DNA of 64,000 nucleotides. It comes from Siniperca chuatsi. Lineage: Eukaryota > Chordata > Actinopteri > Centrarchiformes > Sinipercidae. The notes beneath the pieces were generated by a model. It was given only the letters and a program-made list of their open reading frames with translations, had not been told where the DNA came from and did not search any database. Below are positions 1 through 27,434 of the stretch, one piece after another. The position numbers and the translations under genes were made by a program. The stretch covers positions 8,289,175-8,353,174 of the forward strand of contig NC_058058.1 of the NCBI RefSeq assembly GCF_020085105.1, in the 5' to 3' direction. The first letter of the stretch is position 1, and each line of letters starts with the position of its first letter.

Positions 1-451
1 GTCTCGGTGGTTTACAAAATCCATCAAAGGCATGTTTGTTCCTCCTTGGTGTCCTTTTCTTTAGAGGTGGCTGCTTGTACGTTGCCTACAAGTCACTATT
101 CCGGTGTAAACATGTTATCCTCGCGCTTTGATGCCTCTCAAACATCCACCTTCAGCCAGCAAACAAGGGATCAATATGTAAATTGACTCAGACTTTCACT
201 GCGATGCCTGCGTCCAGGAGAGGCGATAAGCTTGAAAAATAAACGGGAGTTAGTTAGGAGGCATAGCCGGGGATTATCCCAAACTTGCCCCGGGGTTTGG
301 CTCTCCTGCGCGCAACCGGACCGGCGTCTGTTCACCGCGGCCGGATAGGACCTGCGGGGCCCCGGGGCGCAGACTGAGAGGCTCCCCGGGGGCCCCCACG
401 ACTCGCTGAGGATGGAGATTACAGGGTGGCAACGCGGCTGGTATCTCTCAG

Positions 452-452
<1 letters not shown>
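1..452. other. Left-edge non-coding region with CpG-rich core
   Basis: No coding frame here resembles a known protein. Positions about 280-400 are strongly GC- and CpG-rich, with a GCCCCGGGGC palindrome near 358-367 that fits an AP-2-type or SP-family site. The surrounding sequence is ordinary AT-balanced DNA. This could be the promoter or first exon of a gene lying to the left, but no splice donor or start codon can be tied to one. Confidence 0.35.

Positions 453-496
<44 letters not shown>
453..496. repeat. (CA)n microsatellite
   Basis: About 22 uninterrupted CA units. It generates spurious open frames reading as Cys-Val or His-Thr runs on either strand. Confidence 0.97.
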
Positions 497-500
<4 letters not shown>

Positions 501-719
501 AAGAGGTGAGATGATCTCGGAGTGCCCGCGGCAGCAGCCATGCCCGTAAAGATTGACGCTTGAGCCTTACACGGCTATCACACTCCCTGCAGAACACACG
601 CTCCCCAACCCCATGTGATGAGCCGATACAAACCAACTTTGTTCAGCTGACAAAGAAGCAGTTGTTTGCTGAAAGGTCATTTGCCCAAGGTCTCCAGTAC
701 AGCAAGTACAGGAGCCTAT

Positions 720-870
720 TTATTTGATCTTATTCATTTTATTGGCTTTACTTTCTCTGTGCTCATGTCCTCATTTTCATTTTATCTGCCTTGGTTTTGT
801 TTCTTTTTGTAAAGCACTTTGTAACATTGTAAATAAAAGTGCTATATAAATCAAGTTTATTATTATATTA
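720..870 (+). repeat. Retroelement-like 3' tail
   Basis: AT-rich stretch ending in the block 'gtaaagcactttgtaac', then an AATAAA and 'gtgctatataaat', followed by a TTA/TTATTA run. This arrangement is a familiar 3' end of teleost non-LTR elements. No protein-coding part is visible beside it, so the copy is heavily truncated. The family assignment is from memory of the motif, not from a search. Confidence 0.45.
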
Positions 871-1127
871 TTACAGCTAAATGCCCTTCTTTAGTCATAT
901 CTGCACTGAGGGGTCTTTGATAAGCCTGCTCCTTGAAATCGACATGATTATCTGGAATGAAATGAAGGCTCCGGGCTCTTAAAGTGGTTTTATCAGCCAA
1001 CTCCTTGGACTTCCCCTCAGATTAATCTATTAAAAATGTAATTACAGAAAACTCAAATTTCATTAGATCAGGTCTTATGAATGTGCAAACAAACAGGGGC
1101 ACAAAAAAAGCTTAGATATAAGATCAT

Positions 1128-1137
1128 TTTATTTATT
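1128..1137 (-). terminator. Polyadenylation signal of the C1orf216 homologue
   Basis: On the minus strand this reads as overlapping AATAAA hexamers, about 530 bases past the stop codon. Another AATAAA lies closer to the stop, near 1448-1453. Either could end the transcript. Confidence 0.5.
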
Positions 1138-1664
1138 CTTTTAATGTACCTTTTATCTCTCTATATACAGCATGATCTCACGGTATAAATCCTCTCTAAC
1201 AATGTAAAATCTATATTATTTTCCGATACTTTTTTTTGGTACAGCGGGTGTTTTCTACACACAGGTTAAGACAAAGAACAACAGCATACACACACTGAAT
1301 ATTTTTGATATAAATATCATATTAATCTCACAACAAAGTGTTCATCATCTCTTGCTTTGACCAGAATACATCCTAAGTGATACATTTTGGTTTTGGTGTA
1401 GATACAGGCGTTGAGTCCAGTCTTCAGTTGAAGATGAGTCAAATACATTTATTGATGCTCTGGGTGGGACACCAGTAAAGAAAATCAACAAAAACACAAG
1501 TTTTTGTGTCATTACAATCAGCAACACAAGTGTGAAGCTAAAAAATGTCAGACAGGATGATGGACTGTCTTCTTTTTCAGGGGAAATGTCTTCAGGATAA
1601 AAGCAAAGAGAACTAAAATGGCGTTTTTAACCACTTCCTGTTTCAGTTCCTCCTCTCTCTCTCT

Positions 1665-2759
1665 TTATGACTGGCTGACAGCGGCAGCGGGCGCAGCGTT
1701 GGCCACGTTGGCAGCGGCGCCCATGCGCAGCAGTTCCTTCCTCTGTGTGAGGATGACGTCGAAGCTGGACTGCAGGCGGTTCTGCTGCTCCTGGATGCGG
1801 CTCTGCAGGGTGCGGACCCAGCGGATCAGCGCCAAGCGGCGGTACATGGTCAGCTGCACCTGGTGCTTCTCCATCTCCTGGGCCTTGAAGCGCTCGCGGT
1901 CTCGCAGCGTCCACACCGCGTCCATCAGCTCTGGCAGCTCGCCGTCTGAGTCTGAAGACCGATCATCATTGCCTTGCTCTTCTGTTCCTTCCTCCAGAAG
2001 ATGCCCCAGATTGCTTCCTGTCAGCGACTTGCGGCTGCAGCTTCTGCGTCTTCCAGCTGGTTCTCTGTTACTGTTTCTGGTTGGGTCACTTTCCTGCTGG
2101 TTGGGTTTTGGTTCCCCGACTCCGATGCGGTCCCAGACTCCCATGAGCTTCCCTTCGCCTCCACTGTCCATGTTGAGGGAGGACATGCTGCTGCCCGACT
2201 GGTAGCTTAACTCAGACTCAGAGTCGCTGTTGCCCCATTCGTCATCGTCGTCCAGCCCCACCTCGTCTTCCTCTTCCTCCCTTCCTCTGAAACCCAAGCT
2301 GCTTTTCCTCCTCTGCAGCTCCCCTTTCTCTCTTTGCTTCTCCTCATTGTGGCTCATCATCACCCTTCTCACCTCTTCCTCCATCCTGCCTTCCTCCGCT
2401 CCGTCAGGGGGCACTCGGCCGTAACCGTCATCCCCGCTCTCGATCTCGGGCAGGGGCTCCAGGGGGCTCCAGCAGGGCAGGCGGGAGCGCGGTGACAGAA
2501 GCCCTGAGTTGTGGTGATACCCAGTAGACGGCGAGGAGTTCAGAGGGTCACGACCCAGCGGGCCCAGGTTGCGGGGACGCACCTGGTTTCGGTTCTCGTC
2601 TCCTCCTCCGTTGCCTGTGAAGCCCTCATCATCTTTACCGGGCAGGAAGTTGAAGTTGCCGTCTTTGTTCCTGTTGCGCAGTGAGGAGGAAGAGCCATTG
2701 TTGGAGCCTCCTTGCCCTCCATAGGCCGACTTCAGAGGTTGGTCCTGATGGTGAAGCAT
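1665..2759 (-). CDS. C1orf216: C1orf216 homologue (UPF0500 family), single coding exon
   Basis: A 364-residue frame on the minus strand. The C-terminal block at residues about 280-347 carries the family's signature: 'MEKHQVQLTMYRRLALIRW' followed by a Gln/Arg-rich helical stretch and RKELLR. The N-terminal two-thirds is low complexity, rich in Gly, Ser, Glu and Asp, and is longer than in human C1orf216 (about 230 residues). There is no signal peptide or membrane segment, and the function is unknown. The ATG was chosen because a pyrimidine-rich 3' splice site (TTTCAG at 2782-2787) lies about 20 bases upstream, so the exon starts just before it and the rest of the 5' UTR is on another exon. It sits tail-away from claspin on the same strand, as C1orf216 neighbours CLSPN in human. 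A 195-residue frame on the opposite strand is its shadow. Confidence 0.88.
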   Translation of the reverse strand: MLHHQDQPLKSAYGGQGGSNNGSSSSLRNRNKDGNFNFLPGKDDEGFTGNGGGDENRNQVRPRNLGPLGRDPLNSSPSTGYHHNSGLLSPRSRLPCWSPLEPLPEIESGDDGYGRVPPDGAEEGRMEEEVRRVMMSHNEEKQREKGELQRRKSSLGFRGREEEEDEVGLDDDDEWGNSDSESELSYQSGSSMSSLNMDSGGEGKLMGVWDRIGVGEPKPNQQESDPTRNSNREPAGRRRSCSRKSLTGSNLGHLLEEGTEEQGNDDRSSDSDGELPELMDAVWTLRDRERFKAQEMEKHQVQLTMYRRLALIRWVRTLQSRIQEQQNRLQSSFDVILTQRKELLRMGAAANVANAAPAAAVSQS

Positions 2760-3040
2760 TACTGACCTTGACTGAGACTCACTGAAACGACAAGGGACAG
2801 AACATTAAAGCACTTATAGAACCATACTAGTGTTTTTGTGTTTTACTACAAATGACCTATGTACTGCCAAACATATTCCAATGCATACCATACGTTGTTC
2901 AGTTTGTGTAAACGTTTTTCCTACTTTCTATGCAGCCAAAAATTTAACTTAATATCAGTACAATACAAAAATCAACTTGTACAGACTGGGTAATAAACCT
3001 CAATAGTGTTTTGCACCGCCCGAAATGTGTCCATAGTGAT

Positions 3041-3185
3041 GCGTCCTAGTGGCCTAGTGGTTTAGACGCATACCATGTAACTGCAACATATCCCAGTTCG
3101 ATACTGGGACCTTTGTTGCATGTTGTACCCCCCTCTCTCCCCATTTGTCCTGTCCGTATCTTAGCTGTTACTATCAAATAAGGCA
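3041..3185 (+). mobile_element. tRNA-derived SINE
   Basis: An A-box-like 'tggcctagtggtttag' at about 3049-3064 and a B-box-like GTTCGATACT at 3096-3105 resemble the internal RNA polymerase III promoter of a tRNA gene. They are followed by the unrelated segment 'tttgttgcatgttgtaccc', a CT-rich tract and a short tail. This is the typical head-body-tail plan of a teleost tRNA-SINE. The tRNA part does not fold into a complete cloverleaf, so it is not a functional tRNA gene. Confidence 0.7.
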
Positions 3186-4910
3186 AACAAAGAGTCTCAA
3201 AGTATCGAAAACTGTCTCTTAGTCTTGCTCAGAAGTTCTTGTATGTCTGCTTGTTTAAATATTTAAGAAGTTTGGCTCGTTTTTTGCTGAAAAAAGTTCA
3301 ACAGTATCATTTTGGTATCTGTACCAGGTAACTCAGGTATTATATCGGCACTAGTATCCAAAAATGTCAAATGTTATCCAGCAAACAACTGATATCCAGC
3401 AATCAAAAGCACAGAGAGTGTTTTTAAACCTCTACTGTGTTTTAAGTGGGGAAACGCCAACATCTGAGTCATAACAACCCCCTTCAATGCAACAAGCTAC
3501 CAAATTCACAACATCCTCTCTTCACAACAGCTCTGTTTTCCTGTTGTTTGTCTCACGAGTTTGATTTCCAGGCAAAACATAGCTTGATAATTCAATGCTG
3601 TGTGAAAGCAAACTCTCCAGTCTTGGATAATGGCACTCCCCTGAAGCTCAAGAGTTCTCAAAACAAGCCAAGCTTTCAACTGCAACGATAAAAGTGACTT
3701 TGACAGCAATTTTCCAGAATCTGCAAGTTGATTTTGTGTATAAACATGAGTCAAAACCAGCAGCTGTATAGAAGATAAATAAACAAGTCATCAGCAGCCT
3801 AAAACTCTATGGAAACTTTGGAAAATGTTCAGCAGAAATGTAAATTTGTGGGATAAAAGAGCTGGATTATAAACCAGAAAATATAAGAACAAATGGACAT
3901 ACATGCATGAGCCAGAGCAGCAATAAAACTGAGGAAAAGAGGAAAATCAAATCTAGTTCACCAACCCACCCAAATACACACGCACATACACGCACGCGCG
4001 CACACACACACTCCTAGGTCACTAAACTCGTTGTTTATAATGTCTGGAACTACAGGCTGGTCTGCACACTCCACTTCTATTAGCATCAAATATTTACATG
4101 TCTCCTCAGAATGGAAATTTCTCTAATCCTGACTTCAGGCTGCTGTCAATCAATCCCTCCCTCCTCTCCTCGCCTATGCACGCGCGTTCACGTGGTGCTG
4201 AAGGACAGCGACTGTGGCTTTGTCGGGAGCGCGCGTGCAGCAGGCGCAGACTGATGCTGGACGATCACGAGCAGAAAACACTGATTATCCGCGTAAAATC
4301 GATATATTTATCGCCCCAGAGCTGATTAATATAATCTATAGTGTCTTAGAATAAAGCGTAGTCTGTTTAGGAACAGCTTTCTATTAATATATCTGTATTT
4401 TACCCATGCAAAAACATCAGCACGCGATGAAAAAAGAGAAAAATAATACCAAAACAGTCGTTCCGCTGGGTGGTTTCTTATCTGTACAAAACGGCGCCTG
4501 TCTTTGCACGGACGACGGCAGAAAACACAAAAAAGGCGACCAATGGCGCTCAGTGGCTGCATATTTACGGCTTACTGGTGAATGTAAGGTTTAAAAAAAA
4601 AAAAAAAAAACACAAAACACGAAGATTTTACACCCTAATCCATCTACAGCGAAACAGTGAGGTTAAAAAAAAGACTCGACATTTCCCATTAACGTGGTAA
4701 AATTAGACAAAAATGCAGAAAAAAAACATGAATATTTCATGTACGTCGCGCGTTATGTAACGCTCACCCCATATCAGTGCTGCCTCCTCTCTATCCCTTC
4801 TCAGTAAAACAACCTCAGACCCTTCCTTTCATCTCCTATTTGCCGGTTGTATAAGTCAAATGACCAGACCAGCGTGAATATATTTGCATGAGGTTCTGGT
4901 TCGTTCTTAC
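3186..4910. other. Intergenic DNA, mostly unremarkable
   Basis: No gene recognised. Notable parts are a mixed CA/CG repeat near 3975-4011, a CpG-rich stretch at about 4175-4260 with several CGCG motifs, and an A18 run at 4593-4610. The CpG density at 4.18-4.55 kb could mark a promoter for the minus-strand gene to the left, but nothing proves this. Confidence 0.4.
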
Positions 4911-5080
4911 CTTTCTGCTGGTTTGCTGTTCGGTGGAGAAGCTGGACACTGCGCCCTCCCAATTTCCCCCCCTCCTCCTATGTGATGTTTATCTTCCTCT
5001 TCCTCTCTCCCCCTCCTCCTCCCATCATCTCTCACTGGCACTGTGGTTCTGGGAAAAAGAAAAGGGACTGGCTGACTAAT
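4911..5080 (-). other. Candidate non-coding 5' exon of the C1orf216 homologue
   Basis: On the minus strand the sequence ends in CAGAAAG|GTAAGAAC at 4911/4910, a near-consensus splice donor. It is placed correctly to join the acceptor at 2782-2787. The upstream boundary is not visible and the end given is nominal. A second good minus-strand donor lies at about 9461. Confidence 0.3.
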
Positions 5081-5759
5081 TCACTTCCTAAACTGGGCTG
5101 GGACTGCAGGAAAAGGGAAACCGTGGGGAATGAATAGAAACCGTGTGAGGACAGAGAAGGCTGTCATGTTACTGTAATGCAGGTTTGAAACAGCAACATG
5201 ATGGCATGGTCTTAACCTAATTACAAAGTTATTGTGACATCCTGTTTAAGTTCATTCAGCCCTGTGACAAATCTCACATATAGTGTTTACAGACTAAAGT
5301 TACAACAAGGACCTCGAGATAACACTTAAAACTGGGCAAAATTTGGTTGGAAAGTTACATTTGTTTGGGTAACACTTCCCTTTAACCCATTTAGCTTTTA
5401 TAAAAAGCACACAAACATTGAATAGATGGTCTATAACACGCTGTAAAGTTGACATATTTTATATCATTACAAGTGTTTTACTATATTGTCATTCATTATT
5501 CGTCTCACAGGAGGAGTATTAGTTAATTATAGTTAGTTGCTTACAAATACATTGTACTTTATTAAATGTTTATATACTGCTTATAAATGATAAATAGTTA
5601 GGGGATGTATAGATCACATATAGCGTTTGTTTTAATTTAATTTATTTTTTATTTGAAAAGGAACAATTGCGATCGCAATTTACATTGTGGTAAAAAGCCT
5701 GTACAGTACAGTTAAACAACATAGCAGATGATACAGGTACAGTATGTGTGTAATAAAAA

Positions 5760-6490
5760 CAGCATCAGTGTTGACATTGCTGGTTCTCATTAAGCCATTT
5801 CTTAACATTACACTTAAATGAATAAAATGATGGGGACTCTGATTGATTGTGGTACTGAATTCCATTGATGTGATGCTCTGAAGGAAAAGACGGTCTGGCT
5901 AAATGCAGTTTTTCTTAGTGGGATTGTGCAGTCCCCCCCAGCTGCACCGCTAATAGCTCTGTTTGCGGAAGATTTAAAGTTGATGAAACCAGACAGAGGA
6001 GGGGGAGCTAAACCATGTTTCATCTTATAAAGTAGGCAGACATTTTTTGCATTTGATGAGGTTTCCCAGCTAAGCAGATTATACTTCTTTAAGATGGCAA
6101 TGATGAAAACTGAATGGCTAGCTCTAAAGTTTTAAGTGCTTGTTTGTATGATGATTCCAGTGGTTTTACGGCTGTAGCGTGTGCATTAGACCAACTTACC
6201 AGACAACAGGTGATGTGGGAGAGAACCATTGAGTGGAAGTATATCTCAGCTGCCTCAGTTGATACGAAGTTTCTAGTAAACCTGAAATTTGCCAAACTGA
6301 ACTTTACTTTATTACAGACCCTTTGTATGCGGGTTTTGAAGCCACGGTTTGAATCTTTGTGTACTCCTAAATATTTGTATTCTGAGACAACTTGTAGTCT
6401 CTCTCCTGAGATGAGAATATCTTGCTCTACATCTACGCTGTGGCCTTTAAATGACTATGTGAATGTGAAGCAGGTCCAAACTACACGTAA
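5760..6490 (-). mobile_element. Non-LTR retrotransposon (LINE) relic, 3' part of reverse transcriptase ORF
   Basis: The minus strand encodes decayed pieces of a LINE reverse-transcriptase C-terminus in order: a VSEYKYLGV block (about 6380), 'SLANFRFTRNFVSTEAAEI' (about 6250), ILKKYNLLSWE (about 6070), 'MKHGLAPPPLSGFI' (about 6015) and 'FSFRASHQWNSVPQSIR' (about 5850). These lie in different reading frames, so frameshifts have accumulated and the copy is dead. The 5' part is missing, as is usual after incomplete reverse transcription. The exact clade (L2-like or another) cannot be settled by eye. Confidence 0.8.
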
Positions 6491-6918
6491 AAAAGATTAG
6501 ATGAAACGCTGTTAAAACAAAAGTTATGCATTATACAACCTAGATGTTTAAAAAGCCAATCAACCAATTTTAGTCCAGATGTACCCTTGGTTTTATGTTA
6601 TGTTACATGTTCTGCATATTTTTATTAATGAGATTTATGTATTTAATTATGTTTTATTTATCTTATACTCAAGTCTCTTTGTATTCTGTGTTTCACCTTA
6701 CAAGACAAATATTCCCATGGGGACTATAAAGTTAAAGATCCCTTCCAGACACATTTTAAAACATTTAAAAAAGTTAAATTATCACCTTTAAATTGCATCT
6801 CATCCTTCTCACTCATTATCTATGAATATGCAAATAATGTTGAAAAGTTTAACTGCTGGACTCAAGGTGTCTGCTCCATATGTGCACTGGAGGTTTCAAG
6901 TTTCCACATCACACTTGT

Positions 6919-7080
6919 GTAAGTTGCTTATTGGACCATGATTGGCTTCCAAACTCATATGTACATGTGTTAAACTCAGATTTAAGGCGAACACAGAGAA
7001 ACTTTCTTCCTTCAGCAGATGAATGTGAAAACAGCCTTCTAGTGTAAGTAGCATATTGGACCATGACCGGCTTCCAAACT
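6919..7080. repeat. Imperfect direct repeat pair, 125-bp period
   Basis: A block beginning 'gtaagttgcttattggacc' at 6919-6955 recurs with four mismatches at 7044-7080, both ending in 'cggcttccaaact' or a near match. The two copies probably belong to one interspersed element. Confidence 0.65.
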
Positions 7081-7283
7081 AGTTGTGACGTCACAAAATT
7101 ATGCTCATACGTACGTGTATTACACTGATTCTGCACAGTGAAGCTCAAACATCCAAGTGAAGTAACAATACGGAAAGCACATTTCTGATTATAAGAGGGC
7201 CTTTAAGTTAGAGACCTAGCAGCATTTTCGATTGCAAATGACCAAAACCATCTTTCCTAGGCTTGTACTTGTATGGAAAAAAA

Positions 7284-7560
7284 CTTTAAGGCACAGTTCA
7301 CCCCAAAATCAAAAATGCATATTTTTCCTCTTACCTGTAATGCTATTTATCCATCTAGTTTGTTTTGGTGTGAGTTGCCGAGTTTTGGAGATATCAGCTG
7401 TAGAGATGCCTGCCTTTTTTGAATATAATGAGACGATATGGCACTCGGCTTGTGGTGCTCAAAGCACCGAAAAACTACATTTGAAAAACTCAACAGCAAT
7501 ATTTCTTTCCAGAAATCATGACCCTATCGGTAGAAAGAAAATAGTTCCTACATGAAACTG
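7284..7560. repeat. Interspersed teleost repeat
   Basis: Contains 'cagttcaccccaaaatcaaa', 'gtgagttgccgagttttgg', 'ggcactcggcttgtggtg' and 'ttccagaaatcatgaccc' in that order. I recognise this sequence as a very common non-coding repeat of percomorph genomes. It is directly followed by the fold-back region at 7587-7990 and may be one half of the same element. Confidence 0.6.
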
Positions 7561-7586
7561 CTCACAACAAGTTGCCTTTTTTTTCC

Positions 7587-7990
7587 ATCTGTGAAAACAA
7601 GTGACAACATTTTTTTTTTGGCGGGTGTTTGTTGTTGTAATACCACAAGAAGCTGAAGCGCACCACTACCCCATGATCTAAATAGGTATAAAAGCATTCA
7701 TGTTTTCTTCGAGGTGAAGCGCAGATTAAAATACATTTCTAGCCAAAAGAAAGACATGACAGTAAAGTTACATAACTTGCTAACACACAATATACTGTAT
7801 GTACCTTGTGTTTAGAGTGCATGGAGAAAACACCTGGAAGAAAACATGAATGCTTTTAGTCATATTTAGAACATAACGTATTGATGCACTTCAGCCTGTT
7901 GTGGCTGAAGAGTATTACAACAACAAAAATTATACTGACAAAAAAAAAATTTCAACAGCCAAAACTTTTTTTCCACCCGTTTTCACAGAT
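7587..7990. repeat. Long imperfect fold-back (inverted repeat) element
   Basis: Three matched arm segments nest in order. ATCTGTGAAAAC at 7587-7598 pairs with GTTTTCACAGAT at 7979-7990. The 16-base TTTGTTGTTGTAATAC at 7628-7643 pairs perfectly with 7912-7927. A 19-base inner segment from about 7645 pairs with about 7888-7906 at 16 of 19 positions. The result is a hairpin with interrupted arms of about 80 bases, typical of a fold-back transposon or MITE. Confidence 0.65.
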
Positions 7991-9042
<1,052 letters not shown>

Positions 9043-9386
9043 CTATCCTGATCTTCCTCCCCCCTCTTTCTCCTTCAACAACATCCCCATTCAAGTGCAT
9101 CAGCTCCAGGCGTCCTTCCTCCCTCCCTCCCCATCGTTCACTAGTAGCCTAAGCACATAAAAAATACATCAAACACAGCCGTCCGCCCAAGGCCTCGTCA
9201 CACGCAAAATCATCTCTCCCTCCATCTCTCTCTCTAAAAAGAAAAACCCAAGTTACAAAAGACAACTATAGAGGACGCTGATAGAGGGAGAGATAGACTG
9301 AACTCAGAGGACTGAGGGTCGTCTGTGAGGCCTCCTGGGGAAAGACAGATTATTGTAATGTTAACACTAACCACCCTCTCCCCTTT

Positions 9387-9396
<10 letters not shown>

Positions 9397-9418
<22 letters not shown>
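9397..9418. repeat. (CA)n microsatellite
   Basis: Eleven CA units after a CT-rich tract. Confidence 0.9.
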
Positions 9419-9460
9419 GGAAAGAGTAAAAAAAAAAAAAGAAAAAGGAGCATGACTTAC

Positions 9461-9640
9461 CTTGTGCATAGTAAGACCTTGTTTGAATTGTACACAGCCC
9501 ACAGCACCATGACCCACTTCCCTCAGTTCAGCTCCACATCTGCTCCAGCACTAGTCTCGGCTGTGACAGTGGCCGAGGGCGGCCAGTAGCACCCATGGGC
9601 TACACTGTCAGATCCCTGGTGCTGAGATGCACAGAGACTG
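9461..9640 (-). other. Candidate alternative 5' exon or promoter region
   Basis: The minus strand reads ATGCACAAG|GTAAGTCATG at 9461/9460, a strong splice-donor consensus. The sequence behind it (to about 9640) is moderately GC-rich and non-repetitive. It could be a distal first exon of the C1orf216 homologue. The outer boundary is a guess and transcript evidence is lacking. Confidence 0.25.
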
Positions 9641-10159
9641 TAAAGAGAAGCCTGCTGGACCTCCAGCTCACAGCCAGCGCTCTTAAAATATCAGCCAAAT
9701 CAGCCAAGACGTGCTAAACTGAACCACTAATCCAGCACAGGGGTTTGCTTTGCACACTAATTACACACTTTTATTTTAGGCATAGATGTGAATAGACACA
9801 CACACACACACATACAGTGCATACGTCATGACACAAGCGTGCACTCCCTTGGGTGCTGCAGCTCATGTTTCTCTTCAATTATTCCACCCTCTGCCCTCTT
9901 TCCTCCTCACAATCTGAATAAAGCCAGATCCATGTCCTCTAGATATTTAGAAGCCGGGCCTCGATGCCAAAACATGTAACCTTCCTCCTCTTTCAAGTGT
10001 GGAGTGAATTGGGAGTTCAGGGTCGGGGGGGGGGGCTAGAATTGGCTTTAGTGCGTTGACCTCGTAATTCCCTCTCGGGGGTTAAACAAAACTGTAACAT
10101 TCAGTTTGGACATGTGGGTATGGTGTTGATGCAGAGAAAGAGAAGACGGAATAAAAAGC

Positions 10160-10740
10160 ATAATTATGCCAAAGCTGAATTACTCTCCCAACTTGCAAAG
10201 ACATTATTCCTATTAAATTCTAATTAAAATTGATTTCCTGACCCTGCAAACAGACCCTTAGGATTTGGAATCAAGTCTTTATCTCGATTAATTGCACTGT
10301 AATGGCTCAAAGATAATGATATGGTACAATAAAAATATATCATTAATTTGCCCAAAGCCTCTTGGCTCTTAAAATTTTACAGAAATCCAGTGATGTTTTG
10401 AGACTTTTGACAAAAACAAAACTGAGGCGTAACTGCTTAGACAAAGGTAAAAATGGTAAAAACACCAGGATTAAACCGGCCTGCCTGCAGGTACAGCAGC
10501 TCGCTATAGGCGGGGCCCACCATGGGGTTCATTCCAGACCCTCCTGGCGTTGGCCCCTAATGATGTGTAATGGGGCCTCCTGCGCCCATTCCTAACCCCG
10601 GGACCTCCTCTTAATCACCGTGGCTACTAATGAGATGGAGAAACATGAAAGGGCTCGTTAGAAGACCCTCACTTTAATGCCGGCCTATTATTAGCCACTT
10701 ACCAAATCATTAGTCTCTAAACTGCAATTATGCTTTAAAC
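10160..10740. promoter_or_regulatory. Candidate conserved non-coding element (enhancer-like)
   Basis: A non-repetitive, non-coding block rich in homeodomain-type cores: TAATTAAAATTGATTT at about 10220, 'cgattaattgcactgtaatgg', TAATGATGTGTAATGG, 'cttaatcaccgtggctac', TAATGAG, and 'tattattagccacttacc' followed by ATCATTAG. It mixes AT-rich homeobox sites with GC-rich patches, has no repeat homology I recognise, and no frame longer than 77 codons. Such texture is typical of deeply conserved developmental enhancers, but conservation is inferred, not tested. Confidence 0.35.
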
Positions 10741-11439
10741 CAGGAAGAAAAAGTGAAACAAAGAGTCAAAGGAATCCCAAAGTGTGGATTACAGCAAAGC
10801 AAGTGTAGCCTTCTGGAGTGAGGTGGATTCACTTGGTGTTTACAAGCTCTCCCACAACCAGGAATGAAAGCTGTGAAACACTAGTTCAATTCTCAGTTTT
10901 CTTTTGTTTATTATGAACATATATATCAAACTTGTCTTTCATACTGGTTTTCAGTGACCTTTGGTGTGTGCAGTCCAGAGATCATTATAGAAGACACTAA
11001 CTTTTCCCTTTTGAAGTCAAGTGGTGACATTAAGTCTGCTGTTGAGTGGTGACTTAAGACGAGACTAACAGTCTTATCCACAAGAGGCCTGAAAACTATG
11101 TACAGTATATCTGAGGAAGAGTGTTACAGGAAATTATGTTTAAAATAAGAAATGCAATGTCTAAATCGGAAAAAGCTACAAGCAATAACCCAGTGAGGTC
11201 TCAGAGGGCCTTGTTGTACAAAATCCCTGTCCTTCACAAAATCAGTGAACATTTTTTTCAGAAAAGCATTGAAAGAAGCAACTTATCCAGCCCCAAACAC
11301 ACAACATAAAGAGCAAATAATGTGTTGAATTCTACAAAAAAAGTTGTTTTTACAAATAGACCATGTTTGTATTTTAGTCATTGAAAACCCATGTTAACTC
11401 AAGACAGGAGAGAATGAAAAACACTAAGAGTCTACAGAG

Positions 11440-11690
11440 ATGCAGGCGTCAACGTGGGGCTGTACTTAGGCACAGTGGTGTTTTGAGCTAATGCTAGCAC
11501 ATCTTAGTTTAGCCTGTTAGCATGCAAACGTTAGCTAATTAGCAGTAAAGTACAGCTGAGGCTGATGGGAATATAATTAGTTTTGCAGGTATTTTGTCAT
11601 AAACCAAAGTATTAGATAATTAAACACTTTTGACCTGAAGATGGCGCTAGAGGAAAAGTCTGGGGATCACCAATACACTGAATTCCCATC
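11440..11690 (-). repeat. Interspersed teleost repeat fragment (minus orientation)
   Basis: Contains 'ggggctgtacttaggcacag', 'ttagcatgcaaacgttagct' and 'tgatgggaatataattagtt', then a GCGCTAGAGGAAAAGTC block. These are hallmarks of a very abundant percomorph repeat whose other part appears in the opposite orientation at 47525-47870. It lies immediately beyond the claspin 3' end. Confidence 0.65.
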
Positions 11691-11805
11691 ATACCTGTTG
11701 CATGCACACACACACACACCTGACCACATAAAGTGGAACCGACAGCTCGCATCTGGTCTGACAACAGAAGACAAAAGCAATAAGAGCAATGTCTTAAAAT
11801 ACAAT

Positions 11806-11811
11806 TTTATT
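11806..11811 (-). terminator. Claspin polyadenylation signal
   Basis: The minus strand reads AATAAA about 460 bases past the claspin stop codon, within a T/A-rich context. No better hexamer lies between it and the stop, so the 3' UTR probably ends near 11790. Confidence 0.6.
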
Positions 11812-12273
11812 TACAATGTAAAACAAATAAATCATCATACAAAAACTCCCTCGCCATTAAAAACCAAATCAATCCTATTTACACAATAAAACATTTTTAA
11901 AATGGACCTCCGTCAAGCAGTCCAAATTAAGTCAAGTAAGAAGTGACAGATCTGATGGCATAACAGATTTAAAATTTAGACACACAAGCCGAACTAGTGA
12001 ACAGCAAATGTGTGTAAGAAAAAGTAAAACATCAAAAAAGATGCCTCAGTGGTGCTCTTTAGTTTGCCATATTAAGGCGATGTAAACATGCAAACACACA
12101 TACAAGCATCTGTATTTGTGTATCATAAAAGGGACACAGAGGGGAGGACGTCTACCAGCCACCGTGGCACGTAACCATCATTTTACCACCTCCTTTAAGT
12201 CTTATTGGCTGGTTAAATACTGGATATGGCTGGTTAATTTTGGCCTTTATCAGTCAGTTAGTGTATTGCAACC

Positions 12274-27434
<15,161 letters not shown>

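Noticed and set aside
1618-2205. 195-codon open frame on the plus strand
   Set aside because: It is antisense to the recognised C1orf216 homologue and shows only Ser/Arg/Leu-rich shadow composition.
3041-3120. Functional tRNA gene
   Set aside because: A- and B-box-like motifs are present, but the full cloverleaf and acceptor stem are not; the downstream body fits a SINE.
6114-6500. 128-codon plus-strand frame
   Set aside because: Antisense of a LINE reverse-transcriptase relic, whose minus-strand blocks are recognisable.
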